Positions 8,911 through 17,727 of a stretch of 64,000 nt of DNA are shown here, piece by piece. Location: assembly GCF_900105415.1 (NCBI RefSeq), contig NZ_FNSM01000001.1, positions 6,287,501-6,351,500 on the forward strand, in the 5' to 3' direction. The position numbers and the translations under genes were made by a program. The stretch is from Streptomyces sp. TLI_105 (GTDB taxonomy: Bacteria; Actinomycetota; Actinomycetes; Streptomycetales; Streptomycetaceae). The first letter of the stretch is position 1; each line of letters begins with the position of its first letter. The notes beneath the pieces were generated by a model that was given only the letters and a program-made list of their open reading frames with translations, made no database searches and had not been told where the DNA came from.

Positions 8911-10410
8911 GTGGCGGTGGCGGCAGAACCAGTGTGGAGTGTGGACCCCCGGACGGGGAAGCCGCGCGAGCAGGTTGCGGTGGAGGCCACAGCCGAGGAG
9001 GTCGACCGCGCCGTCAGAGCCGCGCACGCCACCCGCGAGGCCCTCGCCGACCGCACCGTGCGGGCCGCCTTCCTCCGTACCGCCGCCGACCTCCTCGACG
9101 GCTCCGGTGAGCACGTCGTCGAGGCGGCCGACGCCGAGACCGCCCTCGGACCCGTCCGCCTCACCGGCGAACTCGCCCGCACCACCGCCCAGTTGCGCGC
9201 CTTCGCGGACGTCGTCGAGGACGGCTGGTTCCTCGACGTCCGGATCGACCCGCCCGACCCCGAGGCCACCCCGCCCCGCCCCGACATGCGCCGCTGGAAG
9301 ATCCCGCTCGGCGTCGTCGCCGTCTACGCCGCCAGCAACTTCCCGCTCGCCTTCTCCGTCCCCGGCGGCGACACCGCGAGCGCCCTCGCGGCCGGCTGCC
9401 CCGTGGTGATCAAGGCCCACCCCGACCACCCCGCCACCTCCGAGCTCTGCGCCTCCCTGCTGCGCCGGGCCGCCGCCAAGGCCGGACTCCCCGAGGACGT
9501 CGTCGTCCTCGTCCACGGCTTCGAGGCGGGCGTGGAGCTCGTCCGGCACCCGCTCGTCGCGGCCGCCGGCTTCACCGGCTCGATCCGCGGCGGCCGGGCC
9601 CTCTTCGACGCGGCCGTCACCCGGCCCGTCCCCATCCCCTTCCACGGCGAACTCGGCTCCCTCAACCCGGTCGTGATCACCGAGGCCGCCGCGGCCGAGC
9701 GCGCCGAGGAGATCGGCGCCGGGCTCGCCGGCTCCATGACCCTGGGCGCCGGCCAGTTCTGCACCAAGCCCGGATTCGTCCTCGCCCCCCGGGGAGAGGA
9801 CGGCGACCGCTTCCTCGACGCCCTCACCGCCGCCGTCAGCGAGACCGAACCGGCCGTCATGCTCGACCGCCGCATGCGGGACGCCTTCGTCGCCGGCGTC
9901 GCCGAGCGCGCCTCCCTCGCCGGCGTCCACACCCCGGTCACCCCCGGCGCGGGCGGCGCCCACACCGTCAGCGCCGGAGTCCTCGCCGTCGACGCCGCCG
10001 CGCTCGCCGACGGCGGCCACCACCTCCTCCTGGAGGAGTGCTTCGGACCGGTCACCGTCGTCGCCCGCTACTCCACCCGGGAGGAAGTGACCGCCGTCCT
10101 CGGCCTGCTGCCCGGCAACCTCACCGCCACCCTGCACATCGCCGAGGACGACGCGGCGGCCGCCCCGCTGCTCGCCGAGCTCACCCCCCTGGCCGGCCGC
10201 GTCCTCGTCAACGGCTGGCCCACCGGCGTCGCCGTCGCACCCGCCCAGCACCACGGCGGCCCCTACCCCGCCACCACCTCCACCTCCACCTCCGTCGGCG
10301 CGACCGCGATCGAGCGCTGGCTGCGCCCGGTCGCCTACCAGTCGACCCCCGACCACCTCCTGCCGCCGGAGCTCCGCGACGGCAACCCGCTGGGAGTGCC
10401 GAGGCGCTGA
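8911..10410 (+). CDS. NADP-dependent aldehyde dehydrogenase (2,5-dioxovalerate type)
   Basis: This 499-residue enzyme oxidises an aldehyde to an acid using NAD(P). Counting from the GTG at 8911, the catalytic set is present: N143 (ASNFPLAF), E247 (FHGELGSLNP) and nucleophile C284 (GAGQFCTKPGF). The FCTKPG context and overall sequence resemble alpha-ketoglutaric semialdehyde (2,5-dioxovalerate) dehydrogenases of sugar-acid pathways; the substrate is inferred. GTG 8911 or 8917 are both possible, each behind a weak AGGGG. The divergent IclR gene probably controls it. Other pathway genes, such as a dehydratase, are not adjacent. Confidence 0.87.
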   Translation: MAVAAEPVWSVDPRTGKPREQVAVEATAEEVDRAVRAAHATREALADRTVRAAFLRTAADLLDGSGEHVVEAADAETALGPVRLTGELARTTAQLRAFADVVEDGWFLDVRIDPPDPEATPPRPDMRRWKIPLGVVAVYAASNFPLAFSVPGGDTASALAAGCPVVIKAHPDHPATSELCASLLRRAAAKAGLPEDVVVLVHGFEAGVELVRHPLVAAAGFTGSIRGGRALFDAAVTRPVPIPFHGELGSLNPVVITEAAAAERAEEIGAGLAGSMTLGAGQFCTKPGFVLAPRGEDGDRFLDALTAAVSETEPAVMLDRRMRDAFVAGVAERASLAGVHTPVTPGAGGAHTVSAGVLAVDAAALADGGHHLLLEECFGPVTVVARYSTREEVTAVLGLLPGNLTATLHIAEDDAAAAPLLAELTPLAGRVLVNGWPTGVAVAPAQHHGGPYPATTSTSTSVGATAIERWLRPVAYQSTPDHLLPPELRDGNPLGVPRR

Positions 10411-10413
10411 CGG

Positions 10414-11421
10414 TCAGTGCTCCACGCGCACCACGATCTTCCCGAGGTGCGTGTTCGACTCCATCAGCCGGTGGGCGTCGGCGATCCGCTCCAGACCGTC
10501 GAAGGTCTCGGCGATCACCGGCGCCAGGGAGCCGTCCCGCAGCCCCGAGCCGATGAACCCGGCGGCCCGCCGGCGCCCCTCAGCCGTCCTGGCGAGCGCC
10601 CCGTTCGCGTACGTGTGCGTGGTCAGCGGCCAGTTCCGCGACAGCTCGACGGGCCGCGGGTCCAGCCAGCCGTACAGCACGGCGGTGCCACCGGTCCGCA
10701 GCGCGTCGCCGAGCCGGGCGAAGCCGGGCCCGCCGATCGCGTCGAAGGCCAGGTCCGCGCCCGCCCCGCCGGTGATCCGCCGCACCTCCCCGACCAGGTC
10801 CTCGGTGTCCGTGGCGATCACGTGCGCGGCCCCCAGCTCCAGGAGCCGCTTCCGCTTCCCCTCGCCGCGCGTGGTGGCGACGGGCACCGCGCCGACGCGC
10901 AGCGCCGTCTGGATAGCGGCCGTCCCCACCCCGCTCGACGCGCCCGTGATCACCACGTGGTCGCCGGGACCCAGCCCGCCGGTCAGCACCATCCCGCCGT
11001 ACGCGGTGAAGTAGGTCAGCCACACGGCCGCCGCCGTCACCGCGTCCACCCCCTCGGGTCGGGCCACCACGTACTCCTCCGGCAGCACCACCCGCTCCGC
11101 GTGCACGCCGTACGTCCCGAACTCGAAGTTGGCCGCCGCCATCACCGGGTCGCCCGGGGCGTACGCCGTGACCCCCGCGCCGACCGCCTCGACCACGCCC
11201 GCCGCCTCGTAGCCGAGCCGCGAACCCGGCAGAGTCGCCGGGTAGTAGTACGTGCCGGCGCGGAACAGCGCCTCGGCCCGGTTCAGTCCGATCGCCTCCA
11301 CCCGGACGAGCACCTCCCCGGGACCGGGATCCGGTAGCGGCACCTCCTCCACGCTCAACACCTCGGGACCGCCGAGCTCGTGGAACAGAACTGCCCTCGT
11401 CGTCATGCCTGTTGTCGTCAT
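10414..11421 (-). CDS. Quinone-oxidoreductase-like NADPH dehydrogenase (zinc-independent MDR)
   Basis: This 335-residue medium-chain reductase has an N-terminal GroES-like domain (FHELGGPEVLSVEEVPLPDPGPGEVLVRV is characteristic in composition) and a Rossmann domain with ITGASSGVGTAAIQ. It lacks the structural-zinc Cys cluster, so it belongs with quinone or enone reductases rather than alcohol dehydrogenases. The start is ATG 11421 (GAGGGC upstream) or ATG 11406. It is divergent from the AraC-type regulator at 11512, which is its likely controller, and almost touches the convergent aldehyde dehydrogenase. Confidence 0.85.
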   Translation of the reverse strand: MTTTGMTTRAVLFHELGGPEVLSVEEVPLPDPGPGEVLVRVEAIGLNRAEALFRAGTYYYPATLPGSRLGYEAAGVVEAVGAGVTAYAPGDPVMAAANFEFGTYGVHAERVVLPEEYVVARPEGVDAVTAAAVWLTYFTAYGGMVLTGGLGPGDHVVITGASSGVGTAAIQTALRVGAVPVATTRGEGKRKRLLELGAAHVIATDTEDLVGEVRRITGGAGADLAFDAIGGPGFARLGDALRTGGTAVLYGWLDPRPVELSRNWPLTTHTYANGALARTAEGRRRAAGFIGSGLRDGSLAPVIAETFDGLERIADAHRLMESNTHLGKIVVRVEH

Positions 11422-11511
11422 GCCCTCGACGTTAGGAGCCGTGAGGAAGACGATCCATGTCTCCTCGACTCCCCGTCATGTCCGATCGTCTCGGGCGCTA
11501 CCGTTCAGGTC

Positions 11512-12426
11512 ATGGACGTACTGAGCGATGCCATCGCCGCCATGCGCACCGGGCTCCCGCACTCCTCCCGCACCGTTCGTCTCGCCCCCTGGGGCGTCCG
11601 CTACCCGTCGAGCGACAGCGCCGGATTCCACGTCGTGCTCCAGGGCACCGCCTGGATGCTGCCCCCGGACGCCGCCGCCCCGGTCCGGCTCGGCCCCGGC
11701 GACGTCGTCCTCTTCGCCCACGGCACCGGCCACGGCCTCGCCGACCACCCCGACACCCCGCTCGTCGACGTCCTGCCCGCCCCCGACGGTTCCTGGCCCA
11801 CCCGGCCCGACCGGGGGGCCGCCGGCGCCGAGGAGATCGTGTTGCTCTGCGGCGCGTACCGGCTCAGCCGGGCCCGCGCCCACCCCCTGCTCACCGAACT
11901 GCCGCCGTTCGTCCACCTCCCCGCCCGGGTCGGCGCCCACCCGCGGCTGCGCGCCGCCGTCGAGCTGCTCGGCGCCGAACTCACCGAGCCCCAGCCGGGG
12001 TCCGACGCCATCGTCCCCGCCCTCCTCGACACCCTGCTCCTGTACCTGCTCCGCACCTGGTGGCTCGCCGAGCGCGCCGACCGCTCCACCGGCTGGTCGG
12101 CCGCGCTGAGCGACCCGGCCGTCGCGGGCGCCCTGCGCGCCCTCCACGGCGACCCCGCCAGGGCGTGGACCGTCGAGGAGCTGGGCGCGCTCGGCGGCCT
12201 CTCCCGCGCCGCCTTCGCCCGCCGCTTCACCACCCTCGTCGGACGCCCGCCCCTCGCGTACCTCACCTGGTGGCGCATGACCACGGCGGGCCGCCTCCTG
12301 CGCTCCGACGACCTCCCCCTCCGCGCGGTCGCCGAGCGCTCCGGCTACTCCTCGGAGTTCGCCTTCGCCAAGGCCTTCAAGCGCGAGTACGGGGTGGCCC
12401 CCGGCCGGTACCGCAAGGGCGCCTAG
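11512..12426 (+). CDS. AraC-family transcriptional regulator with cupin sensor domain
   Basis: This 304-residue regulator has an N-terminal cupin-like ligand domain (GFHVVLQGTAWML, RLGPGDVVLFAHGTGH) and a C-terminal double helix-turn-helix (WTVEELGALGGLSRAAFARRF, then AVAERSGYSSEFAFAKAFKREYG). This is the AraC_binding_2 type often found beside oxidoreductases. The ATG at 11512 matches the start of the conserved domain. It is divergent from the quinone oxidoreductase gene across a 90-bp spacer, so that gene is the likely target. Confidence 0.88.
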   Translation: MDVLSDAIAAMRTGLPHSSRTVRLAPWGVRYPSSDSAGFHVVLQGTAWMLPPDAAAPVRLGPGDVVLFAHGTGHGLADHPDTPLVDVLPAPDGSWPTRPDRGAAGAEEIVLLCGAYRLSRARAHPLLTELPPFVHLPARVGAHPRLRAAVELLGAELTEPQPGSDAIVPALLDTLLLYLLRTWWLAERADRSTGWSAALSDPAVAGALRALHGDPARAWTVEELGALGGLSRAAFARRFTTLVGRPPLAYLTWWRMTTAGRLLRSDDLPLRAVAERSGYSSEFAFAKAFKREYGVAPGRYRKGA

Positions 12427-12436
12427 CAGTGCTTCG

Positions 12437-13798
12437 CTAGCGCGTCCCGCGGCGCGGAAGCCGCAGCGAGGCCAGGGCCGTCAGGGTCAGCAGGCCCGCG
12501 CTGATCAGCAGAGCGGTCGGGAGCGCCGTGTCGAAGCCCTGGGCCGCGAGGGAGCCGAAGACGGCGATCGCGAGGGCGCCCGCCGTCTGCCGGATCGCGT
12601 TCAGGAGACCCGCCGCCGTGCCCGCCCGCTCCGCCGGGACGGCCTCCATCATCGCCGCGATCAGCGGCGGCAGGGAGAAGCCGGCCCCGAGCGCCAGCGG
12701 CACCAGGAGCAGGGCCTGTGCCACCCGCGAGGAGTCCGCGTCCACGGTGAGCAGGCCGAGGAGCCCGGCCACCCCGACCGCCTGGCCCAGGACGATCGGC
12801 AGCCGCGCCCCGTACCGCGCCGCCACCCTCGCCGACAGGATGTTGACCCCGGCGAGCAGCCCCGTCATCGGCAGGAACATCAGCCCCGCGCCCAGCGCCG
12901 AGAGCCCGAGCACCTGCTGGAAGAACAGGCTGAACACGAAGACCATGCCGTAGAAGGCCACGCTGTTCGCCGCGCCCGCCGTCACCGCCACGGCCACCGT
13001 CGTGTTCCGGAACAGCCCGAGCGGCACCATCGGATGCCGCCGCCGCGCCTCGATCAGCAGGAACGCGACGAAGGCGGCCACCGCGACCCCCAGCGCCCAC
13101 CAGGCCTCCGTGCCGCCCTCGATGGCCGCGAAGGTCAGCGCCCCGAGCGCCGTCATCGCCGTGAGCTGCCCCGGCACGTCCAGCGGGGCCGGCCTGCGCG
13201 CCGAGCGGGCCACCCGGGTCAGCAGGGCGAGCGCGAGGAGCCCGAGGGGCAGGTTGATGAAGAAGATGCCGCGCCAGCTCCAGGCCGTGGTCAGCGCCCC
13301 GCCCGCGACGGGGCCGAGGGCCACCGCGACCGTGCCACCCGCCGCCCACAGCGACACCGCCCGAGCCCGCCGCCCGGGATCGCCGTACGCCTCCCGTACG
13401 AGCGCCAGGGAGGCAGGCAGCATCACGGCCGCCGCCGCGCCCTGCACCGCGCGGGCGGCAAGCAGCCCCGGGAGGCCGGGGGCCAGACCGCAGGCGGCCG
13501 AGGCGAGCGTGAAGACGACGACGCCCGCCCCGTACGCCCGGCTCGCCCCGACCCGGTCGGCAAGGGCCCCGCTGGAGAGCAGCAGCGCGGCGAAGGCCAG
13601 CGTGTACGAGTCGACCACCCACTGCAGACCGGACATCCCGGCCCGCAGGTCGGCGCCGATCGCGGGCAGGGCGACGTTGACGACGGAGGTGTCGAGGGTG
13701 ATGAGGGCGAAGCCGAGCATGGCCGCGGCGAGCGCGGGCCCGGGGGAGGGGGCGCCGGGACGGACAACCGGCTTGGTGGTGAGCACTGTTGAGGACAT
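12437..13798 (-). CDS. MFS multidrug transporter (DHA2/EmrB-QacA family)
   Basis: This 453-residue transporter has about fourteen hydrophobic segments. The DHA2 signatures are LDTSVVNVALPAIGADL near the N-terminus, GALADRVGASRAYGAG in the loop after helix 2, and WRGIFFINLPLGL (motif C region). It should export hydrophobic compounds in exchange for protons. The ATG at 13798 precedes the first helix by about 22 residues. It diverges from the GlxA-type regulator at 13869 over 70 bp, suggesting local control. The substrate is unknown. Confidence 0.88.
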   Translation of the reverse strand: MSSTVLTTKPVVRPGAPSPGPALAAAMLGFALITLDTSVVNVALPAIGADLRAGMSGLQWVVDSYTLAFAALLLSSGALADRVGASRAYGAGVVVFTLASAACGLAPGLPGLLAARAVQGAAAAVMLPASLALVREAYGDPGRRARAVSLWAAGGTVAVALGPVAGGALTTAWSWRGIFFINLPLGLLALALLTRVARSARRPAPLDVPGQLTAMTALGALTFAAIEGGTEAWWALGVAVAAFVAFLLIEARRRHPMVPLGLFRNTTVAVAVTAGAANSVAFYGMVFVFSLFFQQVLGLSALGAGLMFLPMTGLLAGVNILSARVAARYGARLPIVLGQAVGVAGLLGLLTVDADSSRVAQALLLVPLALGAGFSLPPLIAAMMEAVPAERAGTAAGLLNAIRQTAGALAIAVFGSLAAQGFDTALPTALLISAGLLTLTALASLRLPRRGTR

Positions 13799-13868
13799 GC
13801 GCCCAGCTTCGTCACCTGCGGGCCCGTACAGTAGTGGCTCGAATGACATATGACCGGAGGTTCTGGCC

Positions 13869-14870
13869 ATGACCGTCGAGTCCCGCGTCCGGAGCGTGCA
13901 GCGCGTCGCCGTGATCGCCGCCCCGCCCGTCTCGATGTTCAACCTGGCCATTCCGGAGATGCTCTTCGGGAAGGTCGAGATCGACGGCGGCCCGGGATAC
14001 GAGACGGTCATCTGCGCCCCCGACCCAGGGCCCGTCACCACCACCGGCGGCCTCGACCTCGTCGTCCCGCGCGGGCTCGACGCGGTCGAGGGGGCCGACA
14101 CCGTGATCCTCGCGGGCAGCGGCGCGTACACGGACCCCGACCCGCGCGTCCTCGACGTCCTGCGCGCGACCGCCGACGCCGGCAAGCGGATCGCCTCCAT
14201 CTGCACCGGCGCCTTCGCGCTCGCCGAGGCCGGACTGCTCGACGGCCGGGCGGCGACGACGTACTGGGCGTACCGGCCGCTGCTCGCGGCCCGGCACCCG
14301 GCCGTCGACCTCCAGGACGACGTCCTCTTCGTCCAGGACGGCCCCGTGCTCACCTCCTCCGGATACGCGGCGGGCATCGACCTCTGCCTGCACGTCATCC
14401 GCACCGACCACGGCGCCGCCGTCGCCAACGCGGTCGCCCGGCTCGCCCTCGTCGCGCCCGTCAGGCCCGGCGGCCAGACCCAGTTCACCCAGACCCCGCT
14501 GCCGCCCGAGCGCGGGGTCTCCTTCGCCGACACGCGCGCGTGGGCGATGGCACACCTCGACGAACCCCTCGGCCTCACCGACCTCGCCCGGCACGCCGGG
14601 GTCTCCGTCCGCACCCTGTCGCGCCGCTTCCGCGCGGAGACCGGCGTCAGCCCGCTCCAGTGGCTCCTCCACCAGCGCGTCGAGCGGGCGAAGGAGCTCC
14701 TGGAGACCACGTCCCTCCCCATGGACCAGGTGGCCCGTTCCTGCGGCCTCGGCACCGCGGACTCCCTGCGGCAGCACGTCCAGCGCCGCACCGGCCTCAC
14801 CCCGAGCGCCTACCGGGCCTCCTTCAACCGCATGGTGCCGCACCTCACACCGGGGGCCGCGGCGGAATGA
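13869..14870 (+). CDS. GlxA-family transcriptional regulator (DJ-1/PfpI domain plus AraC HTH)
   Basis: This 333-residue protein has an N-terminal class I glutamine-amidotransferase-like fold with the nucleophile-elbow Cys112 (ASICTGAFALAEAGLL). The C-terminal AraC helix-turn-helix pair follows (LTDLARHAGVSVRTLSRRF and QVARSCGLGTADSLRQH). The family regulates diverse genes, and the PfpI domain probably acts as the sensor. The ATG follows CCGGAGG. It is divergent from the MFS transporter, its probable target, and followed by the FrnE-like gene with its own ribosome site. Confidence 0.9.
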   Translation: MTVESRVRSVQRVAVIAAPPVSMFNLAIPEMLFGKVEIDGGPGYETVICAPDPGPVTTTGGLDLVVPRGLDAVEGADTVILAGSGAYTDPDPRVLDVLRATADAGKRIASICTGAFALAEAGLLDGRAATTYWAYRPLLAARHPAVDLQDDVLFVQDGPVLTSSGYAAGIDLCLHVIRTDHGAAVANAVARLALVAPVRPGGQTQFTQTPLPPERGVSFADTRAWAMAHLDEPLGLTDLARHAGVSVRTLSRRFRAETGVSPLQWLLHQRVERAKELLETTSLPMDQVARSCGLGTADSLRQHVQRRTGLTPSAYRASFNRMVPHLTPGAAAE

Positions 14871-14941
14871 AGGAGGCCGGGCGGGGCGTTGGGCCGTACG
14901 GAAAACCGTCACAGAACACCCCACCCCCGGAGAGAAGTCAC

Positions 14942-15649
14942 ATGCGCGTCGAGATCTGGAGCGACATCGCCTGCCCCTGGTGCTACATCGGCAAGGCCCG
15001 CTTCGAGAAGGGGCTCGCGGCCTTCGCCCACCGCGACGACGTCGAGGTCGTGCACCGCTCCTTCGAGCTCGACCCGAACCGCCCCAAGGGCGACACCGGC
15101 CCCGTCCTGGAGATGCTGGCGAAGAAGTACGGCCGCACCCTCGATGAGGCCCGCGCCATGGAGGCGCACGTCGCGTCGAACGCGCACTCCGAGGGCCTCG
15201 CCTACCTCACCGACGGCCGCGACCACGGCAACACCTTCGACATCCACCGGCTGCTGCACCTCGCCAAGGAGCGCGGCCGCCAGAGCGAGCTCCTGGACCT
15301 GGCCTACCGCGCCAACTTCGCCGAGGAGCGCTCCGTCTTCGACGCCGAGACCCTGGTGACGCTGGGCGTGGAGGCCGGTCTCGACGAGGCCGAGGTCCGG
15401 GCCGTCCTCGCCGACGAGTCGGCCTACGCCGAGGCCGTACGGGAGGACGAGCGGGAGGCCGCCGAACTCGGCGCCACCGGCGTGCCGTTCTTCGTCCTCG
15501 ACCGCCGCTACGGCGTCTCCGGCGGCCAGCCCGCCGAGGTCTTCACCCAGGCCCTGGAGCAGGCCTGGCAGGGCCGCGTCCTCCAGCCGGTCGGCGCCGA
15601 CGCGGAGGTCTGCGGCCCGGACGGCGCCTGCGAGGTCCCGCAGGCCTGA
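14942..15649 (+). CDS. DsbA-family oxidoreductase (FrnE-like)
   Basis: This 235-residue cytoplasmic thioredoxin-fold protein has the active site C11-P-W-C14 in the first strand-helix (WSDIACPWCYIGK) and the cis-Pro loop GVPFFVLD. The inserted helical domain is typical of FrnE/DsbA-like disulfide oxidoreductases. There is no signal peptide. FrnE relatives have been linked to polyketide tailoring and to oxidative stress; which applies here is unknown. Extra cysteines near the C-terminus (EVCGPDGACEV) resemble a second redox pair. The start at 14942 follows GGAGAG. Confidence 0.9.
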   Translation: MRVEIWSDIACPWCYIGKARFEKGLAAFAHRDDVEVVHRSFELDPNRPKGDTGPVLEMLAKKYGRTLDEARAMEAHVASNAHSEGLAYLTDGRDHGNTFDIHRLLHLAKERGRQSELLDLAYRANFAEERSVFDAETLVTLGVEAGLDEAEVRAVLADESAYAEAVREDEREAAELGATGVPFFVLDRRYGVSGGQPAEVFTQALEQAWQGRVLQPVGADAEVCGPDGACEVPQA

Positions 15650-15734
15650 CCGCTCGGGCCGCACAGGGTCCGGCTTGCAGCGCGTCTGACCCGCACCACA
15701 TCTGACCTGCGGAGATAAGAGCGGCTTGGGGTCT

Positions 15735-15772
15735 CCCCACGATCGAATCGCCATTGACGGGTGATCGTGGGG
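15735..15772. promoter_or_regulatory. Perfect 10-bp inverted repeat upstream of aminotransferase
   Basis: CCCCACGATC (15735-15744) and GATCGTGGGG (15763-15772) are exact inverse copies separated by 18 bases, ending 16 bp before the ATG of the class V aminotransferase. The position suits an operator or a leader hairpin; a terminator for the FrnE-like gene is less likely because no T-run follows. Confidence 0.45.
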
Positions 15773-15788
15773 GATCCAGGGTGGGGAC

Positions 15789-16847
15789 ATGGAATCCCTT
15801 GACCAGCCGCTCGGCGGCGCCGAGTTCGCGCCCAAGAAGACCTATCTGAACACCTCCGCCTGCGGACTGCTGCCCCGCCGGACCGTCGAGGCCGTCACCC
15901 TCCTCGCCGAGGAGACCGCCGACGGCCGTGCGGGCGGCGCAGGCAGCTTCGACATCGTCGACGAGGCCCGCGCCGCCTTCGGCCGGATCGCCGGCGTCTC
16001 CCACGAGCGCGTCGCCGTCGGCAGCTCGGTCGCGGTCCACTGCGGGATGATCGCCCAGTCGCTGCCGGCCGGGTCCGAGGTCCTCTTCCCCGAGGGCGAC
16101 TTCTCCTCCGTCATCACCCCCTTCACGATCCGCGGCGACCTCAAGACCCGCTTCGTGCCCCTGGACCGGCTCGCCGAGTCCGTCCGGCCCGGGACGGCGC
16201 TCGTCGCCTTCTCCGCCGTGCAGTCGGCGGACGGTCGCACGGCCGACTTCACGGCGATCCGGGAGGCGGCGGCCGCCCACGGCGCCCGCACCCTCCTCGA
16301 CGCCACCCAGTCGGCGGGCTGGCTGCCGCTGAACGCGGGGGAGTGGGACTACACGGTCGTCGGCGGCTACAAGTACCTGCTCTGCCCGCGCGGCGCGTCC
16401 TTCCTGACCGTCACGGAGGAGGCGCAGGACTCCCTGCTCGCGATCCACGCGAGCTGGGTCACGGGCGAGGAGCTGTGGGTCAACAGCTACGGACCGGTCC
16501 GTGAACTGGCCCGCTCCGCCCGCCGTTTCGACGAGCCGGCCGCCTTCCTCTCGTACCACGGGGCGGCCCGTTCGCTCGCCCTCCTGGAGGAGATCGGCAT
16601 CGAGCGGATCGAGGCCCACGACAAGGGGCTCGCCGCCCGCTTCCGCGCCGGGCTCCTCGACCTCGGGCACGCGCCGGTCATGGACGACTCGACGGTCGTC
16701 GCCGTCCCCGGCCTCGGGGACCGGGCGGACGCCCTGCACGACGCGGGCGTCCTGCTCTCGGCCCGCGCGGGCAACCTGCGGGCGTCGTTCCACCTGTACA
16801 ACACGGCGGCGGACGTGGACCGCGCCCTGGACGTCCTGGCGGGCTGA
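15789..16847 (+). CDS. Class V aminotransferase-fold PLP enzyme
   Basis: This 352-residue PLP protein has the cofactor Asp171 (LLDATQSAGW) and probable Schiff-base Lys195 (GGYKYLLCPRG). The fold type I class V family includes NifS-like desulfurases, kynureninases and isopenicillin epimerase-like enzymes. The initial YLNTSACGLLPRRTVEAV resembles this last group. The ATG at 15789 follows AGGGTGGGG. It is probably monocistronic behind the inverted repeat. The substrate is unknown. Confidence 0.84.
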   Translation: MESLDQPLGGAEFAPKKTYLNTSACGLLPRRTVEAVTLLAEETADGRAGGAGSFDIVDEARAAFGRIAGVSHERVAVGSSVAVHCGMIAQSLPAGSEVLFPEGDFSSVITPFTIRGDLKTRFVPLDRLAESVRPGTALVAFSAVQSADGRTADFTAIREAAAAHGARTLLDATQSAGWLPLNAGEWDYTVVGGYKYLLCPRGASFLTVTEEAQDSLLAIHASWVTGEELWVNSYGPVRELARSARRFDEPAAFLSYHGAARSLALLEEIGIERIEAHDKGLAARFRAGLLDLGHAPVMDDSTVVAVPGLGDRADALHDAGVLLSARAGNLRASFHLYNTAADVDRALDVLAG

Positions 16848-16900
16848 CCCCCGGCGAACGACACCCGACCGGCGGCGGGGGGCGGGCGCCGCGCCACAGA

Positions 16901-17050
16901 CCGGTGGACCGCGCCCCGGGCCGGTGGACCACGCGCCGGACCGGCAGGCCGTGCCGTGCCCCAGGCCGGCAGGCCGCGCCCCGGACCGGCAGGCCGTGCC
17001 CCGGGCCGGTGGACCGTGCCGCCCCCGGGACCGGCAGACCGTCCCGGTCC
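16901..17050. repeat. Minisatellite of 20-25-bp units in intergenic spacer
   Basis: Seven consecutive units begin CCGGTGGACC or CCGGCAGGCC. Their lengths are 20, 20, 25, 20, 20 and 25 bp plus a partial, so units 1-3 and 4-6 form a higher-order repeat of about 65 bp. Units are 80-90% alike by eye. The array sits in the gap between the convergent aminotransferase and MarR genes; no gene is supported in this gap. Confidence 0.8.
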
Positions 17051-17091
17051 CCGCGGGGCAAGTCTCGGCCGGCCGTGCCCGGCCCGGCGCA

Positions 17092-17161
17092 CCCGGCCTC
17101 AGCAGACCGGTCCGGCGGCCTCCTCGCCCGGCCTCAGCAGACCGGTCCGGCGGCCTCCTCG
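17092..17161. repeat. Perfect 35-bp tandem duplication at the 3' end of the marR-type gene
   Basis: The 35 bases at 17092-17126 are repeated exactly at 17127-17161. The right-hand copy encodes the last residues and stop codon of the MarR protein; the left copy is untranslated. As 35 is not a multiple of three, a second in-frame copy could not be tolerated, which explains why the gene ends in the first copy read. Confidence 0.9.
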
Positions 17162-17643
17162 CCCGCCTCCTCGGTCAGGTTCCCGCCCACCAGGCCGAGC
17201 AGGCGGGCGAGCTCCGCCCGGTCGGCCGGGGCGAGTCCGGCGAGCGTGCTCTCCTCCAGGTCCGCCCACGCGCCCTCGACCCCGGCGCGCAGGGCCAGGC
17301 CCTCCTCCGTCGCCTCGACCAGGACCGCGCGCCGGTCGGCGGGGTCCGGGCTGCGGCGGACGTATCCGCACTGCTCCATGCGCTGGAGCATCTTGGTCAC
17401 CGTGGAGGGGTCGAGGCCGAGCGACTGGATGAGCTCCGACTGGCGGACCGCCCCGCAGTCCCACAGGCGCATCATCATCAGCTCCTGGCCCGGGTAGAGG
17501 CCGAGGTCCCGCAGCCGCCGGCCCATGGCGATCCGGTGGAGCCGCGCGACCCAGGCCAGGGCGTGGCTGACGGTCCCGCCGCACCCGGCGGGCGCCGGGG
17601 GCTCGGTGGACGGGACGGTACAGACGGGGTCGGTTCCTGACAT
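17134..17643 (-). CDS. MarR-family transcriptional regulator
   Basis: This 169-residue regulator has a winged-helix domain: LYPGQELMMMRLW, then recognition region QSELIQSLGLDPSTVTKMLQRMEQCGYV, then the wing RSPDPADRRAVLVEAT. Cys residues near both ends (DPVC, AGCGG and C-terminal GPVC) are notable, since redox-sensing MarR proteins use cysteines; whether these serve that role is unknown. The start ATG 17643 follows GAGGAG. It is divergent from the ene-reductase at 17778 and likely represses it. Its 3' end lies inside a tandem duplication. Confidence 0.88.
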   Translation of the reverse strand: MSGTDPVCTVPSTEPPAPAGCGGTVSHALAWVARLHRIAMGRRLRDLGLYPGQELMMMRLWDCGAVRQSELIQSLGLDPSTVTKMLQRMEQCGYVRRSPDPADRRAVLVEATEEGLALRAGVEGAWADLEESTLAGLAPADRAELARLLGLVGGNLTEEAGEEAAGPVC

Positions 17644-17699
17644 GCGGGCTCCTCGGGGCGGCTCTCCTTCCCAAGATTACCTTCGGGCGACAGATTCCA

Positions 17700-17727
17700 T
17701 TGGCTGGCCAAGTAAATGGGTTACAGT
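17700..17727 (+). promoter_or_regulatory. Promoter with overlapping palindrome for the ene-reductase gene
   Basis: A -35-like TTGGCT (17700-17705) and -10-like TACAGT (17722-17727) are 16 bp apart. The -35 is embedded in a perfect inverted repeat, TTGGC-TG-GCCAA (17700-17711), and a similar TAGTTGGCC follows downstream. A MarR dimer bound there would block polymerase. Confidence 0.5.

Noticed and set aside
16901..17161. Possible CRISPR array
   Set aside because: Units are tandem with no unique spacers, and no cas genes are present.
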